The notes: generated by a model from the sequence alone, not told the origin. A stretch of DNA of 64,000 bases from Paenibacillus agricola (GCF_011440305.1 NZ_JAAOIW010000014.1:62001-126000); one strand, 5' to 3'; positions 36,440 through 45,626 are shown, counted from the first letter of the stretch. A program made the numbers and translations.

Positions 36440-38354
36440 TAACGTAGCTTTATTGAAAAATAAATTTTCTGAGGTTTGGAGTTATTATGCTGCCTCCGAA
36501 GGCATGCTAAAAAGAGAGCATATTAATCTAAAGACAGCGAAGAATGGGCTGCCGACACTTTCTGTTATGTTTGAGGGAAATGAAACATTTCTTCATAGTA
36601 AATATGACCCCATTCATGAATCGGAGCAGTGGCTAGCTGAATATGAAGAGCGTGTTCATGAATATGAACATGTGTTTTTCTATGGTGTTGGTTTTGGTTA
36701 TCATATTGAAACCTTAATGAAAAAATATTCTAATAAATCTTTTTCGATCTATGAGCCTGATGCAAGTGTGTTCTATGAGTATATAAGCAACCGAAATTTA
36801 TCGGAGCTTCCCTTGAAAAGTTTAAAACGAATCATGATAGAATATGTCCCCAGTGTCTTATGGTTGGAAATTGACCGTTTCCTCAGCGCTTTTAATGATA
36901 AAGTTTTAATTATTACCCATCCCATTTACTCAAGGGTTTATGCGGAACAGACTAATCGATTTCAGGAATACTTTACAAAGGCAATTGAACAAAAAAGGAC
37001 GCACTTGGCCTCCACTTCAAGCTATGAGAAGCTTTGGACAGTGAACAGTATGCATAATTTTATAAAAGTGCTGGAAACACCAAATATATTAAGAGATATG
37101 AAAGGTTTTTTTAAAGATAAGCCCGTTCTTATGGTCGCTGCTGGGCCTTCATTGGAAGAAGAATTTGAGCATATTAAATATATCAAGGAGAATCGCCTAG
37201 CGTATATTATTGCTATCGGATCTGCCAATAAAGCCTTATTATCACAGGGGATATTTCCCGATGCGGTAACTTCATATGACCCGAATATATATAACCATTT
37301 GACATATGAAGAAATTATTACTCAGAAGCTTTCTAACATTCCGATGATATTTGGTACAAGTGTGGGTTATAAAACAGTAGAATTGTATCCAGGGCCAATG
37401 CTCCATATGGTCACAATTCAAGATCCTGTTTCTGTTTATTATTTGCAAGAAGAAAGATTATTGGAAAACGGTGAGTTTGTAACAGATGCACCTTCGATAG
37501 CGGTTATCACCTTGGAGCTTTTGCATAAACTTGAATGTAATCTATTAATTATGGTTGGGCAAAATTTTGCCTTTAAAAACAATCAGTATTATTCAACTGG
37601 TGTCAACTATACGTATAGGACTAATGAGTTAAGCGATAGCGAAAACGCTGATATGGAAATGGTCGAAAGCGTGGATGGCGGGGAAGTCCAGACAATGAAG
37701 GGCCATTCAGTAGGGCGAATTCAAATGGAGCAATACTTAAGTAGAATGACAAACATCAAAGTAGTAAATACAACTAAAAATGGTGCCAAAATTCAGGGTA
37801 CAGAATTTATTACTTTGGAACAAATCATCGAGACAGAATTAAAGGAACAGGTTGTAGATCCTCAGTGGTATATGACTACACCTAATCCATATAATCTTGA
37901 TAAATTGAGTCATCAAGTAGAAAACATGGAAAAAAGTCGGCAAGAGCTTCGTGAATTGTTTGAGCAGTTGGCCAAGACATTACAAAAAATGGAGACACTT
38001 GTTACTTATAACGAGGCAACTCAGTTGAAGAAAATGTTCCCAAAACTCGACAAAATCACCAAAAAATTTCTTGCTAATGATTTCTATAAGGTATTTCTTA
38101 GTCCAGCACTTCGGTTGGCTAGAGAGCAACTCAATAATTCCATTATACCGATAAGAGAAATAGCAGATATGGTGGAAAAGGCTCGTAAAACCAAAAATGT
38201 ATTTGGACAGTATGTGTATGACTGCCAGAATATGTTTCAAACCCTTGAAAATATGGTGATGAATGTACAGCAATATATCAGGATGACCATTGATGAGCGC
38301 AGAGCGGAGGAGAACAACGATGCAAACCCAGCAGACACAGTTTTGGCAGAGTGA
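36426..38354 (+). CDS. Motility-associated factor (Maf) glycosyltransferase, DUF115/MptE-like
   Basis: A 642-residue cytoplasmic glycosyltransferase of the type that attaches nonulosonic acids (pseudaminic or legionaminic acid) to Ser/Thr of flagellin before export. The N-terminal region has FFYGVGFGYHIETL, the central DUF115/6-hydroxymethylpterin-like domain (about residues 235-430) shows KPVLMVAAGPSLEEEF, IIAIGSANKALLSQGIFPDA, SYDPN and LLIMVGQNFAF, and the C-terminus is long coiled coil (~residues 490-630). AAGGGG precedes ATG 36426, which lies inside the previous gene's end. The next gene starts within its last 35 bases. Confidence 0.88.
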   Translation: MIKIDNVALLKNKFSEVWSYYAASEGMLKREHINLKTAKNGLPTLSVMFEGNETFLHSKYDPIHESEQWLAEYEERVHEYEHVFFYGVGFGYHIETLMKKYSNKSFSIYEPDASVFYEYISNRNLSELPLKSLKRIMIEYVPSVLWLEIDRFLSAFNDKVLIITHPIYSRVYAEQTNRFQEYFTKAIEQKRTHLASTSSYEKLWTVNSMHNFIKVLETPNILRDMKGFFKDKPVLMVAAGPSLEEEFEHIKYIKENRLAYIIAIGSANKALLSQGIFPDAVTSYDPNIYNHLTYEEIITQKLSNIPMIFGTSVGYKTVELYPGPMLHMVTIQDPVSVYYLQEERLLENGEFVTDAPSIAVITLELLHKLECNLLIMVGQNFAFKNNQYYSTGVNYTYRTNELSDSENADMEMVESVDGGEVQTMKGHSVGRIQMEQYLSRMTNIKVVNTTKNGAKIQGTEFITLEQIIETELKEQVVDPQWYMTTPNPYNLDKLSHQVENMEKSRQELRELFEQLAKTLQKMETLVTYNEATQLKKMFPKLDKITKKFLANDFYKVFLSPALRLAREQLNNSIIPIREIADMVEKARKTKNVFGQYVYDCQNMFQTLENMVMNVQQYIRMTIDERRAEENNDANPADTVLAE

Positions 38355-38955
38355 ATTCGGTGCTGAATACACAGAACGCAACAAATTCTCTGTAGATGAG
38401 CAGGATGCCCTGTATGTAAATGAATATGGCCATACTCGCACAGCTATGAACAAAGAGTTCTTGGTCGATCTTGAAATCGGCAGTATCCTCGAAGTAGGCT
38501 GCAATGTAGCCAACCAGCTTCGCTGTCTGCAAAGCATGGGCTATAATCAGCTGTATGGTATTGAGCTGCAGGCCTACGCGGTGGAGAAAGTAAAAGAAAT
38601 AACAAAAGGCATCAATGTCATCCAAGGCTCAGGTTTTGATATTCCGTTTAAGGATAGTTATTTTGACCTCGTATTTACAAGCGGGGTATTAATCCATATA
38701 TCGCCTGATGATATCAATACGATCATGGACGAAATGTATCGCACAAGCAACCAATTTATTTGGGGCTTTGAGTACTATTCGGACACTTATTCAGAAATCC
38801 CTTACCGCGGGAACAGCAACAAGATGTGGAAGGCGAACTTCATGCAACTCTTCTTGAACCGCTTCCCTGATCTGGAAATTGTTAAGGAAAAGAAATATCC
38901 TTACCAATATAATGATAATATAGATCAAATGTTTCTGTTAAGAAAGAAAGCTTAA
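38320..38955 (+). CDS. Pseudaminic-acid-biosynthesis-associated class I methyltransferase
   Basis: A 211-residue SAM-dependent methyltransferase. It begins TQFWQSEFGAEYTERN, the diagnostic opening of the methylase family found in pseudaminic acid clusters, then has motif I SILEVGCNVANQL and the later FDLVFTSGVLIHI block. Its exact substrate is unknown; a methylated glycan or a regulatory role is possible. ATG 38320 follows GGAGGAG by nine bases and lies within the end of the Maf gene. A longer frame from 38290 would remove that spacing. Base composition here is near 50% GC, unlike the AT-rich genes further on. Confidence 0.8.
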   Translation: MQTQQTQFWQSEFGAEYTERNKFSVDEQDALYVNEYGHTRTAMNKEFLVDLEIGSILEVGCNVANQLRCLQSMGYNQLYGIELQAYAVEKVKEITKGINVIQGSGFDIPFKDSYFDLVFTSGVLIHISPDDINTIMDEMYRTSNQFIWGFEYYSDTYSEIPYRGNSNKMWKANFMQLFLNRFPDLEIVKEKKYPYQYNDNIDQMFLLRKKA

Positions 38956-38973
38956 ACTAGTGAGGTGAGAAGG

Positions 38974-39762
38974 ATGGTTAAGAATAGACTGATTCCCGTT
39001 CTTCTCTTGAAAGACGGGTACCTCGTTAGAAGTGAGAATTTCTCTATCCACCAGATCCTTGGCAATCCGGTACATGAAGTCGAGCGGTTTAATCATTGGA
39101 ACGTGGATGAACTCATTTACTTGGACATAAGTGAAGATGATGTTTATTATGGACAGCGCAACGATACTCGTGTTAAGAGTGCGATGGATATTTTGACGGT
39201 GCTTGAAGAGGTTTCAAAGACCTGCTTTATGCCCCTTACAGTAGGTGGGCGTATTCGTTCGATTCAAGATATCCGGGAAAGATTGAAGCGTGGAGCCGAT
39301 AAAGTCGCGATCAATACGGCAGCCTTTGAGATGCCGGAGTTGATTCAAGAAGCGGCACTGATTTATGGAAGCCAGTGCATCGTCATTTCTATTGATGTAA
39401 GAAGGAATGCTGAAGGAAAATATGAGGTTTATTACGATCATGGCAGAAAAGCAACGGGGGAAACCCCTGTTGAGTGCATACAGCGGATGGAGAAGCTGGG
39501 TGCCGGAGAAATATTATTGCATATGATCGATAGGGACGGAACAGCCGAAGGATACGATCTTGAATTAATCAAGCTGGTATCCGAATCCACAAGTTTGCCT
39601 GTCATTGCACTTGGTGGAGTTGGAAGCTTCAAGGATTATGCAAAGGGTGTTATAGAAGGTCGCGCTTCCGCGGTTGCCGCGGCTAATATTTTTCACTTTA
39701 TGGAACTTACAGATCGACGGGGCAAGAAGGCAATGAAGCAAGCTGGTGTGAACGTTAGATAA
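38974..39762 (+). CDS. HisF-like imidazole glycerol phosphate synthase subunit (amidine module)
   Basis: A ~262-residue TIM-barrel protein of the HisF family. It shows NRLIPVLLLKDGYLVRS, PLTVGGRIRS, GADKVAINTAA, CIVISIDVRR and VIALGGVGS, all aligned with HisF beta strands and phosphate-binding loops. No other histidine genes are present, and the neighbours are an N-acetyl sugar amidotransferase and a HisH-like glutaminase, so this paralogue most likely supplies ammonia for sugar amidination, as HisF/HisH homologues do beside WbpG in Pseudomonas. ATG 38974 is supported by GAGGTGAG; GTG 38965 overlaps it. Confidence 0.85.
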   Translation: MVKNRLIPVLLLKDGYLVRSENFSIHQILGNPVHEVERFNHWNVDELIYLDISEDDVYYGQRNDTRVKSAMDILTVLEEVSKTCFMPLTVGGRIRSIQDIRERLKRGADKVAINTAAFEMPELIQEAALIYGSQCIVISIDVRRNAEGKYEVYYDHGRKATGETPVECIQRMEKLGAGEILLHMIDRDGTAEGYDLELIKLVSESTSLPVIALGGVGSFKDYAKGVIEGRASAVAAANIFHFMELTDRRGKKAMKQAGVNVR

Positions 39763-39795
39763 GGTAAGAGCCAACCAACTAGAGGAGGTTTTTTT

Positions 39796-40917
39796 ATGCA
39801 ATATTGTACGCGTTGTGTATATCCTGCGATTGCAGCAACTCCTTTAACATTCGATGAACATGGTGTTTGTTCGGGATGTAGAGTTTCTGCACAAAGACAT
39901 GAGTTAGACTGGGAGCATCGAGGTAAATTATTGGGCGAATTATTTGAAGATTATAGAACGAACGGTAATAATTATGACTGCATCATTCCCGTCAGTGGCG
40001 GTAAAGATAGTTATTTCCAAGTTCATGTGGCAACAAAAATATATGGTTTAAAGCCTTTGCTAGTCACCTATTACCATGATAATTTTATTCCAGCAGCCGA
40101 ACGTAACCTGTTTAAGATGAGAGAAGTATTTGATTGTGATCATCTTATTTTCCGTCCAAGCAAACGTGTTCTATCAGCTATTAATCGGCTTACTTTCTAC
40201 AAGATGGGTGATATGAATTGGCATTATCATACTGGAATATTTACTTATCCTGTACAAATGGCAGTGAAGCATAAAATTCCTCTCATTATTTGGGGAGAAC
40301 ATGGCTTTATGGATTTAGGTGGTATGTATAGTCATAAGGATTTTATTGAGATGACGGCCAAGTTTCGGTTAGAACATGCCCAAAGAGGATATGATTGGCA
40401 CGATATGGTTAATCAAGAAGGACTTACTGAAAAGGATCTCCTATGGGCTAAATATCCTACAGATGATGAATTGGACGAAGTTGGAGTTAGAGGGATTTAT
40501 CTTAATAACTATGTGTATTGGGAAGCTAATGACCACGCCAAATTGGTTATTGAAGAATATGGATGGGAAACATCTGATGTAGTATTTGAGAGAACCTATA
40601 GAAATATTTCCAATTTAGATGATATATATGAGAATGGAATTAAGGACTATTTGAAATATGTTAAATTTGGGTATGGTAGGGCGACGGATCATGCGTGTAA
40701 AGATATACGCGCAGGCATTATGACTAGAGAAGAAGGTATTGAAATGGTTAGAAAATATGATGATGTCAAATCTAGTGATCTGTATAAGTGGTTAGACTAT
40801 GTTGGAATGACAGAAGAAGAGTTTGACCGTGTTGCAGATACTTTCAGGGATGCGAGAGTGTGGTCTCAAAATTCAAAAGGTAAATGGATAAAGGAAAATA
40901 TTTGGGATAAAGGCTAG
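39796..40917 (+). CDS. N-acetyl sugar amidotransferase (WbpG/PseA-type)
   Basis: A 373-residue enzyme expected to turn an N-acetyl into an acetamidino group on a sugar using ammonia and ATP. The N-terminus has the paired Cys motifs CTRCVYP and CSGCR, followed by the PP-loop ATP-binding motif IIPVSGGKDSYFQ at about residue 60, and IWGEHGFMDLGG further on, as in WbpG and PseA. AGAGGAGG precedes ATG 39796. It forms a triad with the HisF-like gene before and the HisH-like gene after. In Campylobacter PseA makes acetamidino pseudaminic acid; in P. aeruginosa WbpG acts on a 3-amino sugar, so the sugar target is open. Confidence 0.85.
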   Translation: MQYCTRCVYPAIAATPLTFDEHGVCSGCRVSAQRHELDWEHRGKLLGELFEDYRTNGNNYDCIIPVSGGKDSYFQVHVATKIYGLKPLLVTYYHDNFIPAAERNLFKMREVFDCDHLIFRPSKRVLSAINRLTFYKMGDMNWHYHTGIFTYPVQMAVKHKIPLIIWGEHGFMDLGGMYSHKDFIEMTAKFRLEHAQRGYDWHDMVNQEGLTEKDLLWAKYPTDDELDEVGVRGIYLNNYVYWEANDHAKLVIEEYGWETSDVVFERTYRNISNLDDIYENGIKDYLKYVKFGYGRATDHACKDIRAGIMTREEGIEMVRKYDDVKSSDLYKWLDYVGMTEEEFDRVADTFRDARVWSQNSKGKWIKENIWDKG

Positions 40918-40951
40918 ATGAATTATAAATAATTTAAATAGGTGATTGAAT

Positions 40952-41599
40952 ATGGCAGAACATGATGTGTGTATTATTGACTATGGTATGGGAAACTTGA
41001 TGTCAGTTCTGCGTGCTTTTGAATTGATCGGTTGCAGTGTAGTGGTATCGAATCATAAAGAGGATATAATGAATGCAAAAAGATTAATATTGCCAGGAGT
41101 AGGTGCGTTTTCTGTAGCTATGGATAATTTGCGTGCATTGAATTTGATAGATTTATTGCATGAAGAGGTTTTAGCTGAAGGCAAACCTTTCTTGGGTATT
41201 TGTCTCGGAATGCAGCTTATAGCGGAAGATAGCTATGAGCACGGTCACTTTAAAGGTCTAGGTTGGGTGCCAGCTTCCGTACGAAGGTTGGAATTGGAGG
41301 AAGGGATGAGAGTACCCCACATGGGCTGGAATGATGTATATCCAGTGATTAGAGAGAAATCGTTATTTGATAATATTGAAGGTGAATCCTCTTATTACTT
41401 TGTACATAGTTATCATGTGGATTGCAGAGAGGTAAATTATGTGGGGTCTACCTGCAAATATGGAGTTGAGTTTGTTTCTACCATTCAGCACAAGAATATA
41501 TATGCAGCCCAGTTTCATCCGGAGAAAAGTCAGAATAACGGAATACAAATGCTTAGGAACTTTATCAACCATACTGCAGCAGCTATTAATTATTTGTAA
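40952..41599 (+). CDS. HisH-like glutamine amidotransferase (amidine module)
   Basis: A class I glutaminase of 215 residues releasing ammonia from glutamine for the HisF-like partner. The catalytic triad context is intact: nucleophile Cys in FLGICLGMQL and His/Glu in AQFHPEKSQNNG; the first strand is CIIDYGMGN. ATG 40952 has AGGTGA six bases before; TTG 40946 overlaps it. With the HisF-like and amidotransferase genes it forms an ammonia-channelling module. It is AT-rich compared with hisF, which lies across a composition boundary. Confidence 0.88.
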   Translation: MAEHDVCIIDYGMGNLMSVLRAFELIGCSVVVSNHKEDIMNAKRLILPGVGAFSVAMDNLRALNLIDLLHEEVLAEGKPFLGICLGMQLIAEDSYEHGHFKGLGWVPASVRRLELEEGMRVPHMGWNDVYPVIREKSLFDNIEGESSYYFVHSYHVDCREVNYVGSTCKYGVEFVSTIQHKNIYAAQFHPEKSQNNGIQMLRNFINHTAAAINYL

Positions 41600-41611
41600 G
41601 GCGGTGAAGCT

Positions 41612-42322
41612 ATGCGGGATGATGGGACTCACCTTATATCCACTAAGGAATCTGAGACAACAATCAATAGAATAAATCGTTTTTTTTTGTTAGTAAAAGG
41701 TAAGATGTATACGTGGTGGAACAAAAAGAAATTTAAATCTGTAGCTGGAGACTTTTACGCTCCTAACCGTATACATGTAGTGAATGGAAATAGAATTACA
41801 ATCGGATCCAATGTTTTTTTAGGTCTCAATTGTCAGTTATACTCTTATCCAGATGGAGAAATTCATATCGGTAATAACACATCAATAGATCGATTTGTAG
41901 AAATAAGAGGTGGCAGACTAACAATAATTAAAGATAATGTTAGGATTGTTAAAGGTGCGACTCTGAAGTCAACCCCAACATCGACCATGATAATCGGCAA
42001 TAGAACTATAATATCACAAGGGTGTATATTTGATGGAGACATACGAATTGGTGACGATGTTATATTTGGACCAATGGTATTTATTAATGAAATTGACCAT
42101 GGATTCGAACGTCGGGATATCCCTATGAACCAACAAACTGGAGCAAGCGGTACAATTGTTATAGAGGATGACGTCTGGATAGGCTATAGTGCAGTTATAT
42201 TAAAAGGCGTCCGGATTTCAAAAGGGTCGATTGTGGGAGCTGGTGCTATAGTCAACAAGTCAGTACCCCCGTATTCCATAAATGTAGGCGTACCGTCGAC
42301 GGTTAAAAAGTATCGGGATTAA
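41612..42322 (+). CDS. Hexapeptide-repeat (LbH) acyltransferase
   Basis: A 236-residue left-handed beta-helix acyltransferase, probably acetylating a sugar O- or N-position. Hexapeptide repeats run through residues ~60-215 (ITIGSNVFLG, IHIGNNTSID, IRIGDDVIFG, IVIEDDVWIG, KGSIVGAGAIV). The catalytic His is suggested by INEIDHGF. It lacks a trimeric WbpD-type N-terminus and has an extra basic segment (MYTWWNKKKFK). AAGGCGGTGAAG lies upstream of the ATG. Substrate could be the 3-amino sugar made by the two following genes or a nonulosonate hydroxyl. Confidence 0.8.
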   Translation: MRDDGTHLISTKESETTINRINRFFLLVKGKMYTWWNKKKFKSVAGDFYAPNRIHVVNGNRITIGSNVFLGLNCQLYSYPDGEIHIGNNTSIDRFVEIRGGRLTIIKDNVRIVKGATLKSTPTSTMIIGNRTIISQGCIFDGDIRIGDDVIFGPMVFINEIDHGFERRDIPMNQQTGASGTIVIEDDVWIGYSAVILKGVRISKGSIVGAGAIVNKSVPPYSINVGVPSTVKKYRD

Positions 42323-42336
42323 CAAGGAGAGAGCTT

Positions 42337-43353
42337 ATGCATACGTGTGCTATTATTGGTCTTGGTAATATTGGTTTGATGTATGATTTTGACCCCCAAA
42401 GATCATCCCCTTCCAGTCATGCACTTGCATACACACAAAATGATAATTTTAAATTGGTTGCTGCATCCGATACACGTGTTAGTCAAGAGGTTTATCTGCT
42501 TCAAAAGGCTCCTTCCACAAAATTTTATGAAAATTACCTTGATATGCTTGCTCAACAACATCCTTTGGATGTAATCAGTTTGTGTACGCATGCAAACTCG
42601 AGGGTCCAGATAATTGATCACATTGTAAATCATACGAGTACAAAGCTTATCTTCTGTGAGAAGCCAGTTGCTCAAAGTATTCAGGATTGCGAGGAAATAT
42701 CTGCTCTCTTAGAAGTGTTTCCTGGAAAATTCATTCCTAATTTAACTAGGAGATGGAACAAAGGGATCCAACATGCAAAAAAAGAAATCACTAGTAAAAA
42801 ATATGGGGAACTCCAAAAAATCCATATACGTTATACTAGAGGAATTTATAATACAGGAGCGCATTTATTCGATCTAATACGTTTTTTAGTGGGAGCTATT
42901 AGCGATGTAAGAGTTCTTCATAAAACATACACTTCATCTGAAGTCAGTGGGGAGTTATCATTTACGTTCGAATTCTTATGTAGAGAATCGGTTGTTGGTT
43001 TCGCGGAGGCATTCAATGATAGTTATTATTATATGTTTGAAATAGATCTGTATTTTGAGGGGGGCAAGATAGAAATTACGCGAAGTGGTGATATAATCAA
43101 ATATCTAAGAGTGGGTGACCATCCTTTATTTACAGATTTAAAAAACTTGGAAGAGGATCAGGTTGAAGAACATTTATTGGCTGATTCAGCATTAAAGAAC
43201 GCAGTAGCACATCTTCATAATGTTTTAAATGGTTATGAATCGCCTATTTGCGAATTTAGAGATGGAATTTATCCGTTATATGTAGCCGAGGCACTAATGA
43301 AATCATATAACAACCATGGCTCCAGAGAGAAAGTGGTGACTAACCTTGAGTAA
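42337..43353 (+). CDS. Gfo/Idh/MocA-family oxidoreductase
   Basis: A 338-residue NAD(P)-dependent sugar dehydrogenase. The Rossmann motif is CAIIGLGNIGLMYD, the EKP motif is FCEKPVAQS at about residue 110, and YNTGAHLFDLIRFL is the usual active-site His region. Together with the next aminotransferase it forms the oxidise-then-aminate pair used to make 3-amino or 4-amino sugars (e.g. WbpB plus WbpE). AGGAGAG precedes ATG 42337. The stop overlaps the start of the next gene by eight bases. Confidence 0.85.
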   Translation: MHTCAIIGLGNIGLMYDFDPQRSSPSSHALAYTQNDNFKLVAASDTRVSQEVYLLQKAPSTKFYENYLDMLAQQHPLDVISLCTHANSRVQIIDHIVNHTSTKLIFCEKPVAQSIQDCEEISALLEVFPGKFIPNLTRRWNKGIQHAKKEITSKKYGELQKIHIRYTRGIYNTGAHLFDLIRFLVGAISDVRVLHKTYTSSEVSGELSFTFEFLCRESVVGFAEAFNDSYYYMFEIDLYFEGGKIEITRSGDIIKYLRVGDHPLFTDLKNLEEDQVEEHLLADSALKNAVAHLHNVLNGYESPICEFRDGIYPLYVAEALMKSYNNHGSREKVVTNLE

Positions 43354-44644
43354 ATTAGCATTATTAGGAGGCAATCCTGTTCGCGAAGCAAGTATTCCAT
43401 GGGTAAATACTATGGGATCGGAAGAGACAGAAGCTGTTTTGGCTGTTATGAATTCTGGTTGTTTATCTGCTTATTATGGACGTGCAGGAGATAAGTTTCT
43501 AGGAGGTCCGAAGGTTTTAGAAATGGAGCAGGTATTCGCACAGAAATTTGGTTCTCGATTTGCCATCTCGGTTAATTCTGCTACAACCGCTCTTCATACA
43601 GCTATAGCAGCATGTGGTATCGGACCGGGAGACGAAGTATTAGTAACTCCATATTCGATGGTTGCTTCAGCAACAGCTATCGTTATGAATAACGCTGTGC
43701 CAGTATTTGTTGATATTGATCCGATAACCTATAATTTAGATCCGACTCAGATTGAACGATGGATCACTCCTAATACTAAAGCTATTATGGTTGCTAATAT
43801 TTTCGGTTTACCTGCGGCTCTAAATGAAATTATTACGATTGCACGAAAACACGGGCTTTTTGTTATCGAAGATAATGCACAAGGTCCGGGGGCTACTATT
43901 AATGGGAAGTTTGCTGGTACTTTTGGTGATATTGGGGTTTTTAGCCTGAATTATCACAAGGTTATTCATAGTGGTGAAGGCGGATTGCTTCTAACAGATA
44001 ACGAAGAGTTGGCTCGGAATTGTCAGTTGGTTAGAAATCATGGTGAGGCAGTCGTGGATGATTTAAACGATTATGAAACGGTGGTACTCGGTTCGAACTA
44101 TCGAATGACAGAGTTGCATGCGGCTATTGGCATCGAGCAGCTTAAAAAGCTAGATCACTTTCTGGTGGAAAGGCGGAGGCTCGCACAGCAGTTTACTTCG
44201 GGACTTAACCAGTTCACCGGGTTGAAAGGTGTCGTTGTACCTGATGGGTATGAACATTCTTATTATATATATCCAATACAATACAATAAAGAAGATTGGG
44301 GTATTTCACGAAGCACGTTTGCTCAGGCCATGAATGCTGAAGGATATCCATTAGGGATAGGGTACGTAAAACCGATTTATCTGATCCCTATGTACCAGCA
44401 TAAAAAAGTATACAACCAAACACAATATCCATTCTCATTGATTGAAAAGCCCACGCAAGATTATCAAAAAGGCCTATGTCCAGTAACAGAGGCCATGTAT
44501 GAAGAAAAGGTAGTGATCGCCGACGTTTGCAGACTTCCTTATAAGGAGTCCGATATCGATGATGCGTTGGAAGCCATTCAAAAAATTTGGATGGAAAGAG
44601 GCAAGCTCCTTGAATATGAGGCATATACTGTTTCTCGCACATGA
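43346..44644 (+). CDS. DegT/DnrJ/EryC1/StrS-family sugar aminotransferase
   Basis: A 432-residue PLP-dependent transaminase acting on a nucleotide-linked keto sugar. Typical landmarks: FAISVNSATTALHTAI, VEDNAQG-like FVIEDNAQGPGA, and the PLP lysine in FSLNYHKVIHSGEGG. The start TTG 43346 overlaps the upstream oxidoreductase end, so it is coupled to it. It differs from the PseC homologue at 51951 and is likely the second aminotransferase of the island. The next gene begins inside its last 30 bases. Confidence 0.88.
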   Translation: MSKLALLGGNPVREASIPWVNTMGSEETEAVLAVMNSGCLSAYYGRAGDKFLGGPKVLEMEQVFAQKFGSRFAISVNSATTALHTAIAACGIGPGDEVLVTPYSMVASATAIVMNNAVPVFVDIDPITYNLDPTQIERWITPNTKAIMVANIFGLPAALNEIITIARKHGLFVIEDNAQGPGATINGKFAGTFGDIGVFSLNYHKVIHSGEGGLLLTDNEELARNCQLVRNHGEAVVDDLNDYETVVLGSNYRMTELHAAIGIEQLKKLDHFLVERRRLAQQFTSGLNQFTGLKGVVVPDGYEHSYYIYPIQYNKEDWGISRSTFAQAMNAEGYPLGIGYVKPIYLIPMYQHKKVYNQTQYPFSLIEKPTQDYQKGLCPVTEAMYEEKVVIADVCRLPYKESDIDDALEAIQKIWMERGKLLEYEAYTVSRT

Positions 44645-45626
44645 TCCCGGAGGTTGCGATGTTACTCGACCTGTTTTTAATAGACTAAAAGAACAGGATA
44701 AACCTGCTAATTATTTCTGTGTCGGTCCTGCGGCAGTTCTTCTCCAGGAATATGCCATAACAGAAATTGACTTATTTCAATACCTTAGCCAGCAATTGGA
44801 ACTTGGCAATATAGCTGTTTTGGTAACGGGTACAAGTTGGGGAACGGATGCTGAACTACGGGCTATTCGTTTATGTCAGTCTTATAATGTTTCTACTATC
44901 TCCATATTGGATTACTGGAGTAATTATTCAATGAGACTGATGGATCAATCAAATGATAGAATAACACCCGATTTTTATATTGTTATGGATGAGCTGGCTA
45001 AGCAAGAAGCAATAAAGGATGGTGTGTCTGATTCAATAATTCGAGTGTTGGGTCACCCTGGCTTAGACGTTTATATTCATAATGACCATGAGCAGAAGAA
45101 TGAAATTTATGGGGTAGTTAATGCCAATATCTTGTTTTTATCTCAACCTTTATCTTTATTATACAACGATGCATTGGGTTATACGGAATATTCAGTACTT
45201 GAATCTTTGATTAATGCTGCTAATGAAGCGGATATGAAAATTCATGTAAAGTTTCATCCTAAGGATGATCTATCTTTTAAGGAAAAATATCAATTATTAG
45301 CTGTTGAAGGTGATTTACTTCACTTGGTTCCAAAGTATGAATTAATTATTGGAATGAGCTCTATGGCGCTTCTGCACGCTGTTCTAATGGGGAAAACTAC
45401 AGTAAGCTATCAGCCCAACCTGCGGAAAGCGGATATGTCCATAACGAATAAGCTGGGATTATCTGCACAAATACATGAATATGTAGAATTAGTGCATTAT
45501 TTATCTAACTTTTCTTTAATTTCAAGAAAAAAAAGACCAAACGGAACCCATATTTGGTTGGATGGTAAATCCACAGAACGAGTAGCTTTATTCATAGAGG
45601 ATGTGTTTCATAATGGGAAAAATTAA
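44616..45626 (+). CDS. Unrecognised glycosyltransferase-like protein (GT-B-type appearance)
   Basis: A 336-residue protein, role uncertain. It starts MRHILFLAHDPGGCD, resembling the first strand and nucleotide-binding turn of GT-B enzymes, and continues with a VLVTGTSWG block, HPGLDVY, IHVKFHPKDDL and a C-terminal LIIGMSSMALLHAVLMGK, a common donor-site pattern of CDP-glycerol or polysialyl-type transferases. ATG 44616 overlaps the preceding gene; a longer frame from 44559 is possible but lacks a ribosome site. A cytidylyltransferase gene follows immediately, so it may handle a CMP- or UDP-linked sugar. Confidence 0.55.
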   Translation: MRHILFLAHDPGGCDVTRPVFNRLKEQDKPANYFCVGPAAVLLQEYAITEIDLFQYLSQQLELGNIAVLVTGTSWGTDAELRAIRLCQSYNVSTISILDYWSNYSMRLMDQSNDRITPDFYIVMDELAKQEAIKDGVSDSIIRVLGHPGLDVYIHNDHEQKNEIYGVVNANILFLSQPLSLLYNDALGYTEYSVLESLINAANEADMKIHVKFHPKDDLSFKEKYQLLAVEGDLLHLVPKYELIIGMSSMALLHAVLMGKTTVSYQPNLRKADMSITNKLGLSAQIHEYVELVHYLSNFSLISRKKRPNGTHIWLDGKSTERVALFIEDVFHNGKN

